Source: an uncultured Oscillospiraceae bacterium (GTDB lineage Bacteria > Bacillota > Clostridia > Oscillospirales > Acutalibacteraceae). Taken from it: 12,203 bases of DNA. The stretch is from assembly GCA_900552925.1 (NCBI GenBank), contig USBH01000019.1, positions 1 through 12,203 on the forward strand. The letters are read 5' to 3'. A program made the position numbers and the translations under genes. The notes under the pieces are model-generated. The model was not told the origin of the DNA. It did not search any database and worked only from the letters and a program-made list of their open reading frames with translations. Below, one piece after another: positions 1 through 8,000 of this stretch (the first letter of the stretch is position 1; every line of letters begins with the position of its first letter).

Positions 1-1
1 G

Positions 2-556
2 AAGGAAGAGGAAGCGGCTACCGGTCTGACCGGCCATATCGTTGCCATCGACGGCATCGCGGTCATCGTCAATCCGGAAAACCCGGTTGCGGACCTCTCC
101 GTTGAGCAGATCAAGCAGCTCTACACCGGCGAAGTCACGAACTGGAGCGAAGTCGGCGGCAACGACGGCGAGGTTGTCGTGATCGGCCGTGAGTCCGGTT
201 CCGGTACGCGCGACGGCTTCGAGGAAGTTGTCGACGCGGCGGACGCCTGCGTGTACAACCAGGAGCTGACCTCCACGGGCGCCGTGATTGCGGCGGTCGC
301 CAGCAACCCGAACGCGATCGGCTATGCTTCCCTCTCCGCTGTGGACGACACGGTCAAGACCCTGACGGTCGGCGGCGTTGAGTGCTCCGAAGAGACGATC
401 CAGTCCGGCGACTACGCGGTGCAGCGCAACTTCGTCATGGTCACGAACGACAACGAAGAGCTGAGCGCTGAGGCGGAAGCGTTCCTCAACTGGGCGCTTT
501 CCGAGGACGCCGACGAGTATGTCCGTGAAGCCGGCTGCGTTCCGATCCAGCACTAA
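2..556 (+). CDS. pstS: Phosphate ABC transporter substrate-binding protein PstS, C-terminal part (5' truncated by the window edge)
   Basis: This is the extracytoplasmic lipoprotein that captures inorganic phosphate and delivers it to the PstC/PstA channel. The frame is open from base 2 with no start codon, so about 184 C-terminal residues are present and the N-terminus, including any signal peptide and lipobox, lies outside the window. The fragment carries the PstS hallmark GRESGSGTRDGF (fragment residues 62-73), whose Ser/Gly/Thr/Arg residues bind phosphate in this family. Upstream is the typical stretch with VNPENPV and LYTGEVTNWSEVGG, and downstream NPNAIGYASL. It ends with a conserved-looking helix rich in Ala/Glu. 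It sits first in the pstSCAB-phoU order, 99 bases before pstC, with a hairpin between them. The promoter and any Pho box are not visible because the 5' end is missing. Identification is firm, helped by the neighbours. Confidence 0.95.
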   Translation, partial: KEEEAATGLTGHIVAIDGIAVIVNPENPVADLSVEQIKQLYTGEVTNWSEVGGNDGEVVVIGRESGSGTRDGFEEVVDAADACVYNQELTSTGAVIAAVASNPNAIGYASLSAVDDTVKTLTVGGVECSEETIQSGDYAVQRNFVMVTNDNEELSAEAEAFLNWALSEDADEYVREAGCVPIQH

Positions 557-597
557 GCCTCGCGTTACAGGATTACTTAAAAGAGTTTGAGAACGTG

Positions 598-631
598 ATG
601 CGGGATGGGCCTTTCCCATCCCGCATTCTTT
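598..631 (+). terminator. Intercistronic hairpin between pstS and pstC (partial terminator or mRNA-stabilising element)
   Basis: A perfect 12-bp inverted repeat (598-609 pairing with 615-626, arm ATGCGGGATGGG) has a 5-base loop and is followed by the weak U-run TTCTTT. It lies in the 99-base gap between pstS and pstC. Hairpins at this place in binding-protein operons commonly let most transcripts stop, or protect the upstream message, so that the binding protein is made in excess over the membrane subunits. Because the T-run is interrupted and the downstream genes have no promoter I can see, partial read-through is likely. That role is inferred. Confidence 0.7.
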
Positions 632-655
632 ATGAAAGGATAAGGGAGTAATGGT

Positions 656-1525
656 ATGAAAAAAACAAGTTCGGCACTGAAGGTGACCGAAGCGGTCATG
701 CGGCTCCTGCTCACTGTGTGCGGTCTGGCTGCCGTCGGTTTCGTGATCGTCATCACCGGGTACCTCGTGGTGTCCGGCATCCCGGCGATTCAGGAGATCG
801 GGCTGATCGACTTCCTGACCGGCACGGTCTGGAAGCCGAACCAGGAGCAGTTCGGCATTCTGCCGGTCATTCTGACCTCGGTCCTCGGCACCTTCGGCGC
901 CATCCTGATCGGCGTCCCGCTCGGTTTGCTGTTTGCGATTTATCTCGGCAAAATGGCGCCGAAGCCGGTCTATCAGGTGCTTCGCCCGACCGTCGACCTG
1001 CTGGCGGGCATCCCGTCGGTCGTTTACGGCCTTGTCGGCATGATGGTGCTCGTGCCCTTTGTCCGCGATGTGTTCAACGTCGCAGACGGCGTGGGCCTTT
1101 TCTCCTCGATCATCGTCCTGACGGTCATGGTCCTGCCCTCGATCATCAGCGTGTCGGAGACCGCGCTCAAGGCGGTCCCGCGCGAATATGAGGAGGCGAG
1201 CCTCGCGCTCGGCGCCACGTGGAACGAAACGGTGTTCAAGGTCTCGTTCCCGGCGGCGAAAAGCGGCATCGCGGCGTCTGTCGTGCTCGGCATCGGCCGC
1301 GCGGTGGGCGAGGCGATGGCGATCATGATGGTCTGCGGCAACGTGGCCAACATGCCCTCGCTGTTCTCGAGCGTCCGCTTCCTGACGACGGCCATCGCAG
1401 GCGAGATGAGCTATTCGAGCGGCCTGCACCGCCAGGCGCTGTTCTCCATTGCGCTGATCCTGTACTGCTTCATAATGATCATCAACATGATATTGAACTT
1501 CTTCCTGAAGAAGAAAGAACAGTGA
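656..1525 (+). CDS. pstC: Phosphate ABC transporter permease PstC
   Basis: One of the two integral membrane subunits that form the phosphate channel with PstA and are driven by PstB. The product is 289 residues, near the family's usual length. A hydrophobic helix lies at about residues 17-40, followed by further membrane segments (about 70-96, 115-135, 148-168, 208-228 and 262-284). The cytoplasmic EAA coupling loop is visible as EYEEASLALGA (177-187), with the invariant Gly at 186; this loop docks on the ATPase. The motif DLLAGIPSVVYGLVG is typical of PstC/PstA. The start ATG at 656 is preceded by AAGGGAG with 7 bases of spacing. An out-of-frame ATG at 651 was not used. pstA follows within a few bases, so the genes are probably translationally coupled. 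Confidence 0.95.
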   Translation: MKKTSSALKVTEAVMRLLLTVCGLAAVGFVIVITGYLVVSGIPAIQEIGLIDFLTGTVWKPNQEQFGILPVILTSVLGTFGAILIGVPLGLLFAIYLGKMAPKPVYQVLRPTVDLLAGIPSVVYGLVGMMVLVPFVRDVFNVADGVGLFSSIIVLTVMVLPSIISVSETALKAVPREYEEASLALGATWNETVFKVSFPAAKSGIAASVVLGIGRAVGEAMAIMMVCGNVANMPSLFSSVRFLTTAIAGEMSYSSGLHRQALFSIALILYCFIMIINMILNFFLKKKEQ

Positions 1526-1534
1526 GGTGTGGAA

Positions 1535-2386
1535 ATGAAACGATCTGCTTACCGCCGCTTCATGGACGGGCTGCGCAGCGCTTTGATGTACATCGCGATC
1601 GCGATCGTCTGCGCGCTTCTGGTCGGCGTCATCGGCTATATCTTTGTCCGCGGCATCCCGCACATCTCCTGGGAATTCCTCTCCACAAAGCCGAGCCCGC
1701 GCTCCGGCACGATCGGCATCCTGCCCGACCTGCTCAACACGCTGTACATCATCCTGATGACGATCGTCATCGTGCTGCCGCTCGGCGTCGGCGCGGCGAT
1801 CTACCTGACGGAATACGCCAAAAATAAAAAGCTCGTGCGCGTCATTGAGTTCGCGACGGAGACGCTTTCCGGTATCCCGTCCATCATCTTCGGCCTTGTC
1901 GGCATGCTGGTGTTCGTCGAGTTCTTCGGCCTGCAGAGCAGTCTGATCGCCGGCGCGCTGACGCTCGTGATCCTGACGCTGCCCACCGTGGTCCGCACGA
2001 CGCAGGAAAGCCTCAAGACGGTGCCGCAGAGCTACCGCGAGGGCGCGCTCGGCCTCGGCTCCGGCAAGTGGCACATGATCCGCACCGTCGTGCTGCCCTC
2101 CTCCGTGGACGGCATCGTGACCGGCTGCATCCTCGCGATCGGCCGCATCGTCGGCGAGTCCGCCGCGCTGCTGTACACGGCGGGTGTCGCGCACAACATC
2201 CTGAGCCTTGCGCAGGCCGTCATGCCGAACACGCCGGGCTCCACGCTGACCGTGGCGCTGTACATGTACGCCAGCGAGCGCGCGGAATTCGACTCCGCGT
2301 TCGCGATCGCCACGATCCTTTTGATCCTGACATTCATCATCAACCTTGCCGCAAAGATCGCCGGCAAAAAGCTGAGAAAAAACTGA
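1535..2386 (+). CDS. pstA: Phosphate ABC transporter permease PstA
   Basis: Second membrane subunit of the high-affinity phosphate transporter. I chose the ATG at 1535 (283 residues); an in-frame GTG at 1529 would add two residues but falls inside the GAGGTG that looks like the ribosome-binding site. The first helix lies at about residues 16-39, and [14 protein letters not shown] matches the conserved PstC/PstA segment. The EAA-type coupling loop is [13 protein letters not shown] (167-179), with the key Gly at 175. The segment [17 protein letters not shown] is characteristic of PstA. It begins 9 bases after the pstC stop and ends 22 bases before pstB, so all belong to one transcript. Identity rests on motif content plus gene order. 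Confidence 0.95.
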   Translation: MKRSAYRRFMDGLRSALMYIAIAIVCALLVGVIGYIFVRGIPHISWEFLSTKPSPRSGTIGILPDLLNTLYIILMTIVIVLPLGVGAAIYLTEYAKNKKLVRVIEFATETLSGIPSIIFGLVGMLVFVEFFGLQSSLIAGALTLVILTLPTVVRTTQESLKTVPQSYREGALGLGSGKWHMIRTVVLPSSVDGIVTGCILAIGRIVGESAALLYTAGVAHNILSLAQAVMPNTPGSTLTVALYMYASERAEFDSAFAIATILLILTFIINLAAKIAGKKLRKN

Positions 2387-2408
2387 GGACTTAGGAGGCA
2401 AGTCAACT

Positions 2409-3158
2409 ATGGGAATCATTGAAACAAAGGACCTGCACCTCTGGTACGGAAATTTTGAAGCGCTCAAGGGCATCACGCTGGATATTCCCGCGCATGAGAT
2501 CACGGCGCTGATCGGCCCGTCCGGCTGCGGCAAATCGACTTATCTGAAAACGCTGAACCGCATGAACGACCTGGTCGAGGGCTGCCGCGTCGAGGGCGAG
2601 GTCAAGCTCGAGGGCGAAGATATCTATAAGGGCATGGACGTGAACCAGCTCAGAAAGCGCGTCGGCATGGTGTTCCAGAAGGCGAACCCCTTCCCGATGA
2701 GCATCTACGACAACGTGGCTTACGGCCCGCGCATCCACGGCATCCGCAACAAGGCGAAGCTCGACATGATCGTCGAGCGCTCCCTGCGGCAGGCCGCGAT
2801 CTGGGACGAGGTGAAGGACCGCCTGAAGAAGAACGCGCTCGGCATGTCCGGCGGCCAGCAGCAGCGTCTGTGCATTGCCCGCGCGCTCGCTGTGGAGCCC
2901 GAGGTCCTGCTGATGGACGAATCCACCTCCGCACTCGACCCGATCTCGACGAGCAAGATCGAGGATCTTGCGGTGGAGCTCAAAAAGGATTATACTATCA
3001 TCATGGTCACACACAATATGCAGCAGGCAGCCCGTATCTCGGACAACACGGCTTTCTTCCTGCTCGGCGAGATGGTCGAGTTCGGCAAGACCGAAATGCT
3101 CTTCTCCATGCCGAAGGATAAGCGTACGGAAGATTACATCACCGGCCGGTTCGGCTGA
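2409..3158 (+). CDS. pstB: Phosphate ABC transporter ATP-binding protein PstB
   Basis: Cytoplasmic ATPase that powers phosphate import through PstC/PstA. The length, 249 residues, is normal for the family. Visible motifs are Walker [10 protein letters not shown] (36-44), the Q-loop VFQKANPFP (Q90), the ABC signature MSGGQQQR (146-153), Walker B LLMDE (167-171), the D-loop SALD (174-177) and the switch histidine in [13 protein letters not shown] (H202). The PstB-specific [16 protein letters not shown] segment follows the Q-loop. One oddity: the residue after the catalytic Glu171 is Ser (DEST) where most ABC ATPases have Pro (DEPT). The start at 2409 has AGGAGG about 10 bases upstream. phoU follows 32 bases downstream. 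Confidence 0.97.
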   Translation: MGIIETKDLHLWYGNFEALKGITLDIPAHEITALIGPSGCGKSTYLKTLNRMNDLVEGCRVEGEVKLEGEDIYKGMDVNQLRKRVGMVFQKANPFPMSIYDNVAYGPRIHGIRNKAKLDMIVERSLRQAAIWDEVKDRLKKNALGMSGGQQQRLCIARALAVEPEVLLMDESTSALDPISTSKIEDLAVELKKDYTIIMVTHNMQQAARISDNTAFFLLGEMVEFGKTEMLFSMPKDKRTEDYITGRFG

Positions 3159-3190
3159 TACCGCATTGCAGAAAGGATGAAAGCATACTT

Positions 3191-3829
3191 ATGAGAAACC
3201 GATTTGATGAGCAGCTTGAAAAGCTGAATGTTGAGCTGATCCGCATGGGCGCGCTCTGCGAGGACGTCATCTCGCAGGCGGCGAAAACGCTGGAAACGCC
3301 CACGGATGAATTCCGCCAGATCGTTTACGATACCGACCACGAGATCGACCGCAAGGAGCGCGATATCGAGTCGCTCTGCATGCGGCTTCTGCTCCAGCAG
3401 CAGCCGGTTGCGAGCGACCTGCGCCTGATCTCCTCGGCGCTCAAGATGATCTCCGACATGGAGCGCATCGGCGACCAGGCCGCGGACATCGCGGAGATGA
3501 CGACGCACCTCGAGGGCGACGGCATGGACAGTCAGCTCCACATCGCGGAGATGGCGCGCGCGACGATCAAAATGGTGACCGACAGCGTCGATTCGTTCGT
3601 CCGCCGCGACCTCGACCTTGCCCGCGCGGTCCAGGCGTACGACGACGTCGTCGACGGGCTGTTCAACCGCGTCAAGACGGAGATCATCGAGCTGATCGCG
3701 CGCGACAGCGCGAGCGGCGAGGACTGCGTCGACCTGCTGATGATCGCGAAGTATTTCGAGCGCATCGGCGACCACGCGGTCAACATCGCCGAATGGGTGG
3801 AATACGCGGCCACCGGCCAGCACAGCTGA
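3191..3829 (+). CDS. phoU: Phosphate signalling protein PhoU
   Basis: PhoU is a helical cytoplasmic protein that links the Pst transporter to the PhoR kinase and represses phosphate-starvation signalling when phosphate is plentiful. The 212-residue product shows two tandem PhoU repeats. The first has YDTDHEIDRKERDIE and then ERIGDQAADIAE (91-102); the second has YDDVVDGLFNRVKTEI and then ERIGDHAVNIAEWVEY (190-205). These acidic-rich ERIGD helices form the metal-binding three-helix bundles of the family. The start ATG at 3191 has AAAGG about 13 bases upstream, slightly long spacing. The place between pstB and the two-component genes is the usual clostridial arrangement and supports the role. 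Confidence 0.96.
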   Translation: MRNRFDEQLEKLNVELIRMGALCEDVISQAAKTLETPTDEFRQIVYDTDHEIDRKERDIESLCMRLLLQQQPVASDLRLISSALKMISDMERIGDQAADIAEMTTHLEGDGMDSQLHIAEMARATIKMVTDSVDSFVRRDLDLARAVQAYDDVVDGLFNRVKTEIIELIARDSASGEDCVDLLMIAKYFERIGDHAVNIAEWVEYAATGQHS

Positions 3830-3877
3830 TTTTGGGCGGACGGCGGAACCGTCCCGGGAAAGGAAACAGACTGTTTT

Positions 3878-4585
3878 ATGATTTATCTTGTTGAAGACGA
3901 CGACAGCATCCGGGAGCTTGTGGTCTACACGCTGCGCACGACGGGCTTTGAGGCGAAGGGCTTTTCGACGGCCGCTCTGTTCTGGGAGGCCGTTGAGGAG
4001 GAACAGCCCGAGCTCGTGCTGCTCGACATCATGCTGCCCGACGAGGACGGCCTGCACATTCTGAAGCGGCTGCGCAGCAATGCGGAAACGGCAGACCTTC
4101 CCGTGATTATGCTGACGGCGAAAAGCACCGAATACGATCGCGTTCTCGGGCTGGACAGCGGCGCGGACGACTACATCCCGAAGCCCTTCGGCATGATGGA
4201 GCTCGTCTCGCGCATCAAGGCGCTGCTGCGCCGCGCATCCAGGCAGAACGACGAGAAGATATACAATCTGGACGCGCTTTACGTCGACGTCAAGCGGCAC
4301 AACGTGGCGGTGAACGGGCAGGAGATCTCGCTGACCTACAAGGAGTTCGAGCTGCTCTGCTACCTGCTTGAGAACCGCGGCGTCGTCCTGACGCGCGACC
4401 AGATCCTGTCGAAAATCTGGGACTACAACTACAGCGGCGAAACGCGCACGGTGGATGTGCACATCCGCACGCTGCGGCAGAAGCTCGGCGCAATGGGCGC
4501 GCTGATCGAGACGGTGCGCGGCGTCGGCTACCGCATCGCCGAAAAGGCGCCGAAGCCGGCGGACGGGGGGGACAACGAAGCATGA
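3878..4585 (+). CDS. phoB: Phosphate regulon response regulator, OmpR/PhoB (PhoP) family
   Basis: DNA-binding response regulator that, once phosphorylated by the adjoining kinase, should activate phosphate-starvation genes. The 235-residue protein has an N-terminal receiver domain (about 1-118) with acidic pocket residues E6-D7-D8, phospho-acceptor D50 in LLDIMLPDEDG, T80 in MLTAKS and K102 in IPKPFG. A winged-helix output domain follows (about 130-225), with LTYKEFELLCYLLENRG, the recognition region RTVDVHIRTLRQKL and the terminal hairpin TVRGVGYRI. The assignment to phosphate control, over other OmpR regulators, rests on its place right after pstSCAB-phoU. In Firmicutes the same gene is often called phoP. 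Its stop overlaps the kinase start by 4 bases (ATGA), which indicates translational coupling. Confidence 0.92.
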   Translation: MIYLVEDDDSIRELVVYTLRTTGFEAKGFSTAALFWEAVEEEQPELVLLDIMLPDEDGLHILKRLRSNAETADLPVIMLTAKSTEYDRVLGLDSGADDYIPKPFGMMELVSRIKALLRRASRQNDEKIYNLDALYVDVKRHNVAVNGQEISLTYKEFELLCYLLENRGVVLTRDQILSKIWDYNYSGETRTVDVHIRTLRQKLGAMGALIETVRGVGYRIAEKAPKPADGGDNEA

Positions 4586-6255
4586 AAAAGAAAATTATCT
4601 GGAGCATGACGATCATCGCGCTGATTTCCATCGTGGTTTCCATGGTGCTTTCCGGCGTCGTTTCGTATTACGATACGCTCGAGACGGTCATGGACTCCAC
4701 GAAGGCGGCGAGCCGGTACATTCAGAGCGGCGTCGAGCAGGGTGAGGACTACCTCAACAGCATCCGCACCGCGGACTACGGCACGGATATGCAGGCCGTG
4801 CGCGTCACGATCGTCGAAGCGGACGGCACCGTCTCGTTCGACAGCGTGGCCGACGTTTCCGAGATGGAAAACCACGGCGACCGGCCGGAGATCATCGACG
4901 CGCTGCAGAACGGCTCCGGCGAGTCGATCCGCGAGTCGGAGACCGTCAACCTGCAGTCGTACAACTATGCGGTGCGGATGGACGACGGGCGAATCCTGCG
5001 CCTTTCGGTCAGCATGCGCAGCGTGTTCGGCTCGATCGAGCGCATGATCCCGTGGATGGCGCTGTGCGCGGCCGTCGTTCTGGTCCTCGCGGTGATCCTT
5101 TCGACCTACCGGACGAAGCAGATCGTCGCGCCGATCAACAACATCGACCTCGACCATCCGATGGAGAACGATGTCTACGACGAGCTTTCGCCGCTTTTCC
5201 TGCGCCTTGAGCGCCAGAATGAAACGATTCAGGAGAAGATGGAGGAGCTCAACCGCAAGCAGCACGAGTTTACGGCCATCACCGAAAACATGCAGGAGGG
5301 CTTCATCGTCGTCGACGCCAAGGGCGACGTGCTCTCCTACAACACGAGCGCCGTGCGGCTGCTCGGCGCGCAGGACGCCGCGGAGCACCAGCACGCGAGC
5401 GTGCTGACCTTCAACCGCAGCCACGACTTCCGCAACGCCGTCGATTCGGCGCTGCTCGGCACGGCGAGCGAGCGCGTCACGCGCATCGGCGCGCGCAGCT
5501 ACAACCTGATCGCCAACCCGGTCATGGGTGAGAACGGCGTGCGCGGCGCGGTCATCGTCCTGCTCGACGTCACGGAGAAGGAGGAGAGCGAGCGCATGCG
5601 CCGCGAGTTCACGGCGAACGTCTCGCACGAGCTGAAAACGCCGCTCACCTCGATTTCCGGCTACGCCGAGATCATGCAGAACGGCCTTGTGCGCAGCGAG
5701 GATATCCCGCGCTTTGCCGGCAACATCTACACCGAGACGCAGCGCCTGATCACGCTCGTCGAGGACATCATCAAGCTGTCGCAGCTCGATGAGCGCGCGG
5801 TGGAGCTGGAGCGCACCGAGATGGACCTGCGCGCAATTGCACAGGACGTGGCGGAGCGCCTGCGGGTCCCGGCAAAGCAGAACCGCATCAGCATCCGCGT
5901 GTCCGGCGAGTCGGCTAAGGTGCTGGGCGTCGGCCGCATCCTCGACGAGATGATTTTCAACCTCGCCGACAACGCGGTGAAGTACAACCGGACCGGTGGC
6001 AAGGTCGAGATCACGACCGGCATGCAGGACGGCCACGCGTTCGTCGAAGTGGCGGACAACGGCATCGGCATTCCGGAGCGCGACCGCGAGCGCGTCTTTG
6101 AGCGCTTCTACCGCGTGGATAAGAGCCGTTCGAAGCAGATCGGCGGTACGGGCCTCGGCCTGTCGATCGTCAAGCACGGCGCAGCGTTCCACAACGCGCA
6201 CGTCGCGCTGCAGAGCCGCGAGGGCGAAGGCACGACCGTGCGGATCACATTTTAA
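4582..6255 (+). CDS. phoR: Phosphate regulon sensor histidine kinase PhoR
   Basis: Membrane sensor kinase, partner of the response regulator whose stop it overlaps. It has 557 residues. A membrane helix at about 4-27 is followed by an extracytoplasmic domain (about 28-153), a second helix (155-176), a linker with a likely coiled coil (about 205-228), a PAS domain (about 229-330, beginning ITENMQEGFIVVDAKG), the dimerisation/phosphotransfer domain with H349 in NVSHELKTPLTSISGY, and a HATPase domain. The last shows N-box NLADNAVKYN (460-469), G1 DNGIGI (492-497), F-box FERFYR (506-511) and G2 GGTGLGLS (521-528). The stretch after helix 2 is short and does not look like a full HAMP domain. The kinase core is complete. 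A strong terminator lies 30 bases after the stop, ending the pho operon. Confidence 0.92.
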   Translation: MKKKIIWSMTIIALISIVVSMVLSGVVSYYDTLETVMDSTKAASRYIQSGVEQGEDYLNSIRTADYGTDMQAVRVTIVEADGTVSFDSVADVSEMENHGDRPEIIDALQNGSGESIRESETVNLQSYNYAVRMDDGRILRLSVSMRSVFGSIERMIPWMALCAAVVLVLAVILSTYRTKQIVAPINNIDLDHPMENDVYDELSPLFLRLERQNETIQEKMEELNRKQHEFTAITENMQEGFIVVDAKGDVLSYNTSAVRLLGAQDAAEHQHASVLTFNRSHDFRNAVDSALLGTASERVTRIGARSYNLIANPVMGENGVRGAVIVLLDVTEKEESERMRREFTANVSHELKTPLTSISGYAEIMQNGLVRSEDIPRFAGNIYTETQRLITLVEDIIKLSQLDERAVELERTEMDLRAIAQDVAERLRVPAKQNRISIRVSGESAKVLGVGRILDEMIFNLADNAVKYNRTGGKVEITTGMQDGHAFVEVADNGIGIPERDRERVFERFYRVDKSRSKQIGGTGLGLSIVKHGAAFHNAHVALQSREGEGTTVRITF

Positions 6256-6284
6256 CTTTCGCGTATAAATAGTCACCTGCTTTC

Positions 6285-6327
6285 AGCGGAGACGGTACGG
6301 CGCAGCCGTGCGGTCTCCGCTTTTTTT
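6285..6327 (+). terminator. Rho-independent terminator of the pst-pho operon
   Basis: The outer arms AGCGGAGAC (6285-6293) and GTCTCCGCT (6313-6321) pair perfectly over 9 bp. After one G-G mismatch a further 6-bp stem (one G-U pair) closes a 5-base loop. A run of seven T follows (6321-6327). It lies 30 bases after the phoR stop codon, and separates the phosphate operon from the PadR unit, which has its own promoter. Confidence 0.93.
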
Positions 6328-6375
6328 ACATTTATGAATCAAAGATAATAAAGCGCAAATAAAAATACTTTTATA

Positions 6376-6405
6376 TTGACAATACTGTGCGGTATACAGT
6401 ATAAT
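6376..6405 (+). promoter_or_regulatory. Consensus sigma-A promoter of the padR operon with an overlapping inverted-repeat operator
   Basis: The -35 hexamer TTGACA (6376-6381) and -10 hexamer TATAAT (6400-6405) are both perfect consensus, with an 18-base spacer. An inverted repeat ATACTGT (6382-6388) / ACAGTAT (6396-6402), with 7 bases between the arms, fills the spacer and enters the -10. A dimeric winged-helix repressor bound there would block RNA polymerase. Since a PadR-family gene starts 21 bases after the -10, autorepression is the natural reading. The promoter is seen directly; the identity of the bound protein is inferred. Confidence 0.88.
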
Positions 6406-6426
6406 AAACTCAGGGAGGTGGTCCGG

Positions 6427-6771
6427 ATGGGCGAAGAGCGGGACGTGCTGGAAAGCCTGCTTTTGGAAATGCGCCGCGGCACGCTGGTGCTCGGCGTGCT
6501 CAGTCAGCTGGATAAACCGCAGTACGGGTACGCGCTTGTGCAGCGCATGGAGAGCCGGGGCGTTCCCATTGACCCGAATACGCTGTATCCGCTTTTGCGG
6601 CGGCTTGAGAAGCAGGGGCTTCTGGAAAGCCGCTGGGAAACGGATGGCCCCAAGCCGCGCAAGTATTACAGGCGAACGCCATACGGGGAGACAATTTTCG
6701 AGACCCTGCGGCAGCAGTGGCGGGAGATGTCTGCCGGTGTGGAGAATCTGTTGAAAAAGGAGACGGACTGA
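6427..6771 (+). CDS. PadR-family transcriptional regulator
   Basis: Small winged-helix repressor, 114 residues, of the short (subfamily 2-like) PadR type. The helix-turn-helix region contains LVLGVLSQLDKPQYGYALVQ (21-40), with the family's YGY at 33-35, and the recognition part NTLYPLLRRLEKQGLL (51-66). The wing follows with RKYYRRTPYGE, and a C-terminal helix provides dimerisation. The start at ATG 6427 is preceded by AGGGAGG with 8 bases of spacing; a TTG further upstream in the same frame lies inside the -35 box and cannot be the start. It is the first gene of a two-gene operon with a membrane protein carrying a HAAS-like domain, a pairing very common in Firmicutes. It probably represses its own operon through the inverted repeat at 6382-6402. 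The inducing signal is unknown. Confidence 0.92.
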   Translation: MGEERDVLESLLLEMRRGTLVLGVLSQLDKPQYGYALVQRMESRGVPIDPNTLYPLLRRLEKQGLLESRWETDGPKPRKYYRRTPYGETIFETLRQQWREMSAGVENLLKKETD

Positions 6772-6811
6772 GGAAATCGGGATGTGCAAGGCAAAGAAAG
6801 GAGAAGGCGCA

Positions 6812-7885
6812 ATGAATCATGCGGAACAGGAATGGAAGGAGCGGTACATCTACGCGGTGACGCGTCGGCTGCCGAAAAAGCAGCGGCGGGAGGTTGCGCT
6901 CGAGTTGGAGGAGCTGATCTCCGACATGCTGGAGGACGGCGGCACGATAGAGGAAGTTCTGGTGCGGCTCGGCGATCCGGCGGCGTTCGCAAAGAAGTAT
7001 CAGGACGGCGCGCGGTGTCTGATCGGTCCGGCGTATTTCGACAATTACATCTGGCTGCTGCGCATTGTGCTGATTTGTACGGCGGCGGGTTCCTTTGCAG
7101 CCGGTATGATTGAGGCAGTGCGCAGCGGTGTAGAACAGGAGAGCGTGGTGCAGGCGGTCATGGTCACCGTCGCACGCGGCCTTCCCGGCGGACTGCTGAA
7201 TGTGGCCGCGGCATGCCTGAGCGCTTTCGGCGCCGTCACGCTGATTTTTGCAATTCTGGAACGGCAGAGCATAAATTTGAGCGGCCGCGGCGGACAGCGG
7301 AGCGATACCGCGCATTTGGCCGGTGAAACGGACGCCTGGACGCCGGCGGCATTGGAGCCGCTTCCCCACAAAAAGGCTGTGATCAGCCGCGGGGACAACG
7401 TCGTCGGCATCGTGTTTATTCTGATTTTCGGTATGCTGCTGATCTTTGCGCCGGGCCTTTTCAGCGCGATGCATTGGGAAAACGGCGTCTTGGAAGCTGT
7501 CCCGTTGTTCAACTTTGAACAGTGGAACCGGATTCTGCCGGTTTTTGTCCTGAGTCTTGCAGTCGGTTTGGTCGACGAAATCGTCCAGCTCGTCGCCGGC
7601 CGCTATTGCAAAGCGGTTTTGTTCAGCAGCGTTGCATGCGGCGCAGTGCAGCTTTTGTTGAGCTACATTGTTTTGAAAGTGTTCCCGCTTTGGAATCCGA
7701 ATTTTGCGGGGGATGTACAAACGATGTACGGGGCCGGCGCCTGGTGGGCAGAACTCTGGAACGGCGATATGGTCTCGAATGTGTTGTTCGGCTTTTTGGC
7801 GCTGGTTACGCTGATCGAAGTCGGCACTACACTGTATAAAACGCTGCGATACGGAGACGCACCCTCGAATCAGCACACGGCGTAA
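6812..7885 (+). CDS. Multi-pass membrane protein with N-terminal HAAS/DUF1700-like domain, PadR partner
   Basis: The function is not established. The start ATG 6812 has AAGGAG 8 bases upstream; an in-frame ATG at 6782 lacks such a site. The product is 357 residues. Residues 1-62 form a helical cytoplasmic domain with RRLPKKQRREVALELEELI (18-36) and RLGDP (52-56), the pattern of the HAAS/DUF1700 domain found in proteins encoded next to PadR regulators. About six hydrophobic helices follow, roughly TM1 75-97, TM2 112-145, TM3 195-217 and three more in the C-terminal half, with a charged loop rich in Gly/Arg at about 150-195. There is no enzyme motif I recognise. The gene begins 40 bases after padR and ends in a strong terminator, so the two form a closed unit. 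It may sense or respond to envelope stress, as other PadR-linked membrane proteins do; that is inference. Confidence 0.75.
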   Translation: MNHAEQEWKERYIYAVTRRLPKKQRREVALELEELISDMLEDGGTIEEVLVRLGDPAAFAKKYQDGARCLIGPAYFDNYIWLLRIVLICTAAGSFAAGMIEAVRSGVEQESVVQAVMVTVARGLPGGLLNVAAACLSAFGAVTLIFAILERQSINLSGRGGQRSDTAHLAGETDAWTPAALEPLPHKKAVISRGDNVVGIVFILIFGMLLIFAPGLFSAMHWENGVLEAVPLFNFEQWNRILPVFVLSLAVGLVDEIVQLVAGRYCKAVLFSSVACGAVQLLLSYIVLKVFPLWNPNFAGDVQTMYGAGAWWAELWNGDMVSNVLFGFLALVTLIEVGTTLYKTLRYGDAPSNQHTA

Positions 7886-7920
7886 CCCAACAGGAAAATC
7901 AGATTCGCAATCAAAATAGC

Positions 7921-7955
7921 AAACCGCCCGCGGAGCAGTTCCGCGGGCGGTTTTT
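7921..7955 (+). terminator. Rho-independent terminator after the PadR/membrane-protein operon
   Basis: A perfect 14-bp stem, arm AAACCGCCCGCGGA (7921-7934) pairing with 7940-7953, encloses a 5-base loop (GCAGT) and runs into TTTTT (7951-7955). It lies 36 bases after the stop of the membrane protein gene. The next unit begins with its own promoter at 8001. Confidence 0.93.
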
Positions 7956-8000
7956 CAAGGGCTGAACGGCCGTTGCACGAACTTTTAACCGGGGCGCGTG

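Noticed and set aside
557..655. Pho box upstream of pstC
   Set aside because: No direct repeats of the known Pho-box type are visible; the operon promoter should lie before pstS, outside the window.
3177..3194. Minicistron Met-Lys-Ala-Tyr-Leu-stop overlapping the phoU start
   Set aside because: Its ATG overlaps the ribosome-binding site itself, so initiation there is unlikely.
3838..3854. 6-bp hairpin GGACGG/CCGTCC between phoU and phoB
   Set aside because: Short stem and no T-run; not a terminator, and likely chance in GC-rich sequence.
3134..4462. 442-codon open frame on the bottom strand across phoU and the response regulator
   Set aside because: Same shadow effect; phoU and phoB on the top strand are unmistakable.
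4528..6276. 582-codon open frame on the bottom strand across phoR
   Set aside because: It mirrors phoR in a GC-rich region where the complement lacks stops; its translation is low complexity (Arg/Ala/His/Asp-rich) with no domain, while phoR has all kinase motifs.
6376..6426. Upstream TTG start for padR
   Set aside because: The TTG is part of the -35 hexamer TTGACA, so the mRNA would begin after it; ATG 6427 has a proper ribosome site.
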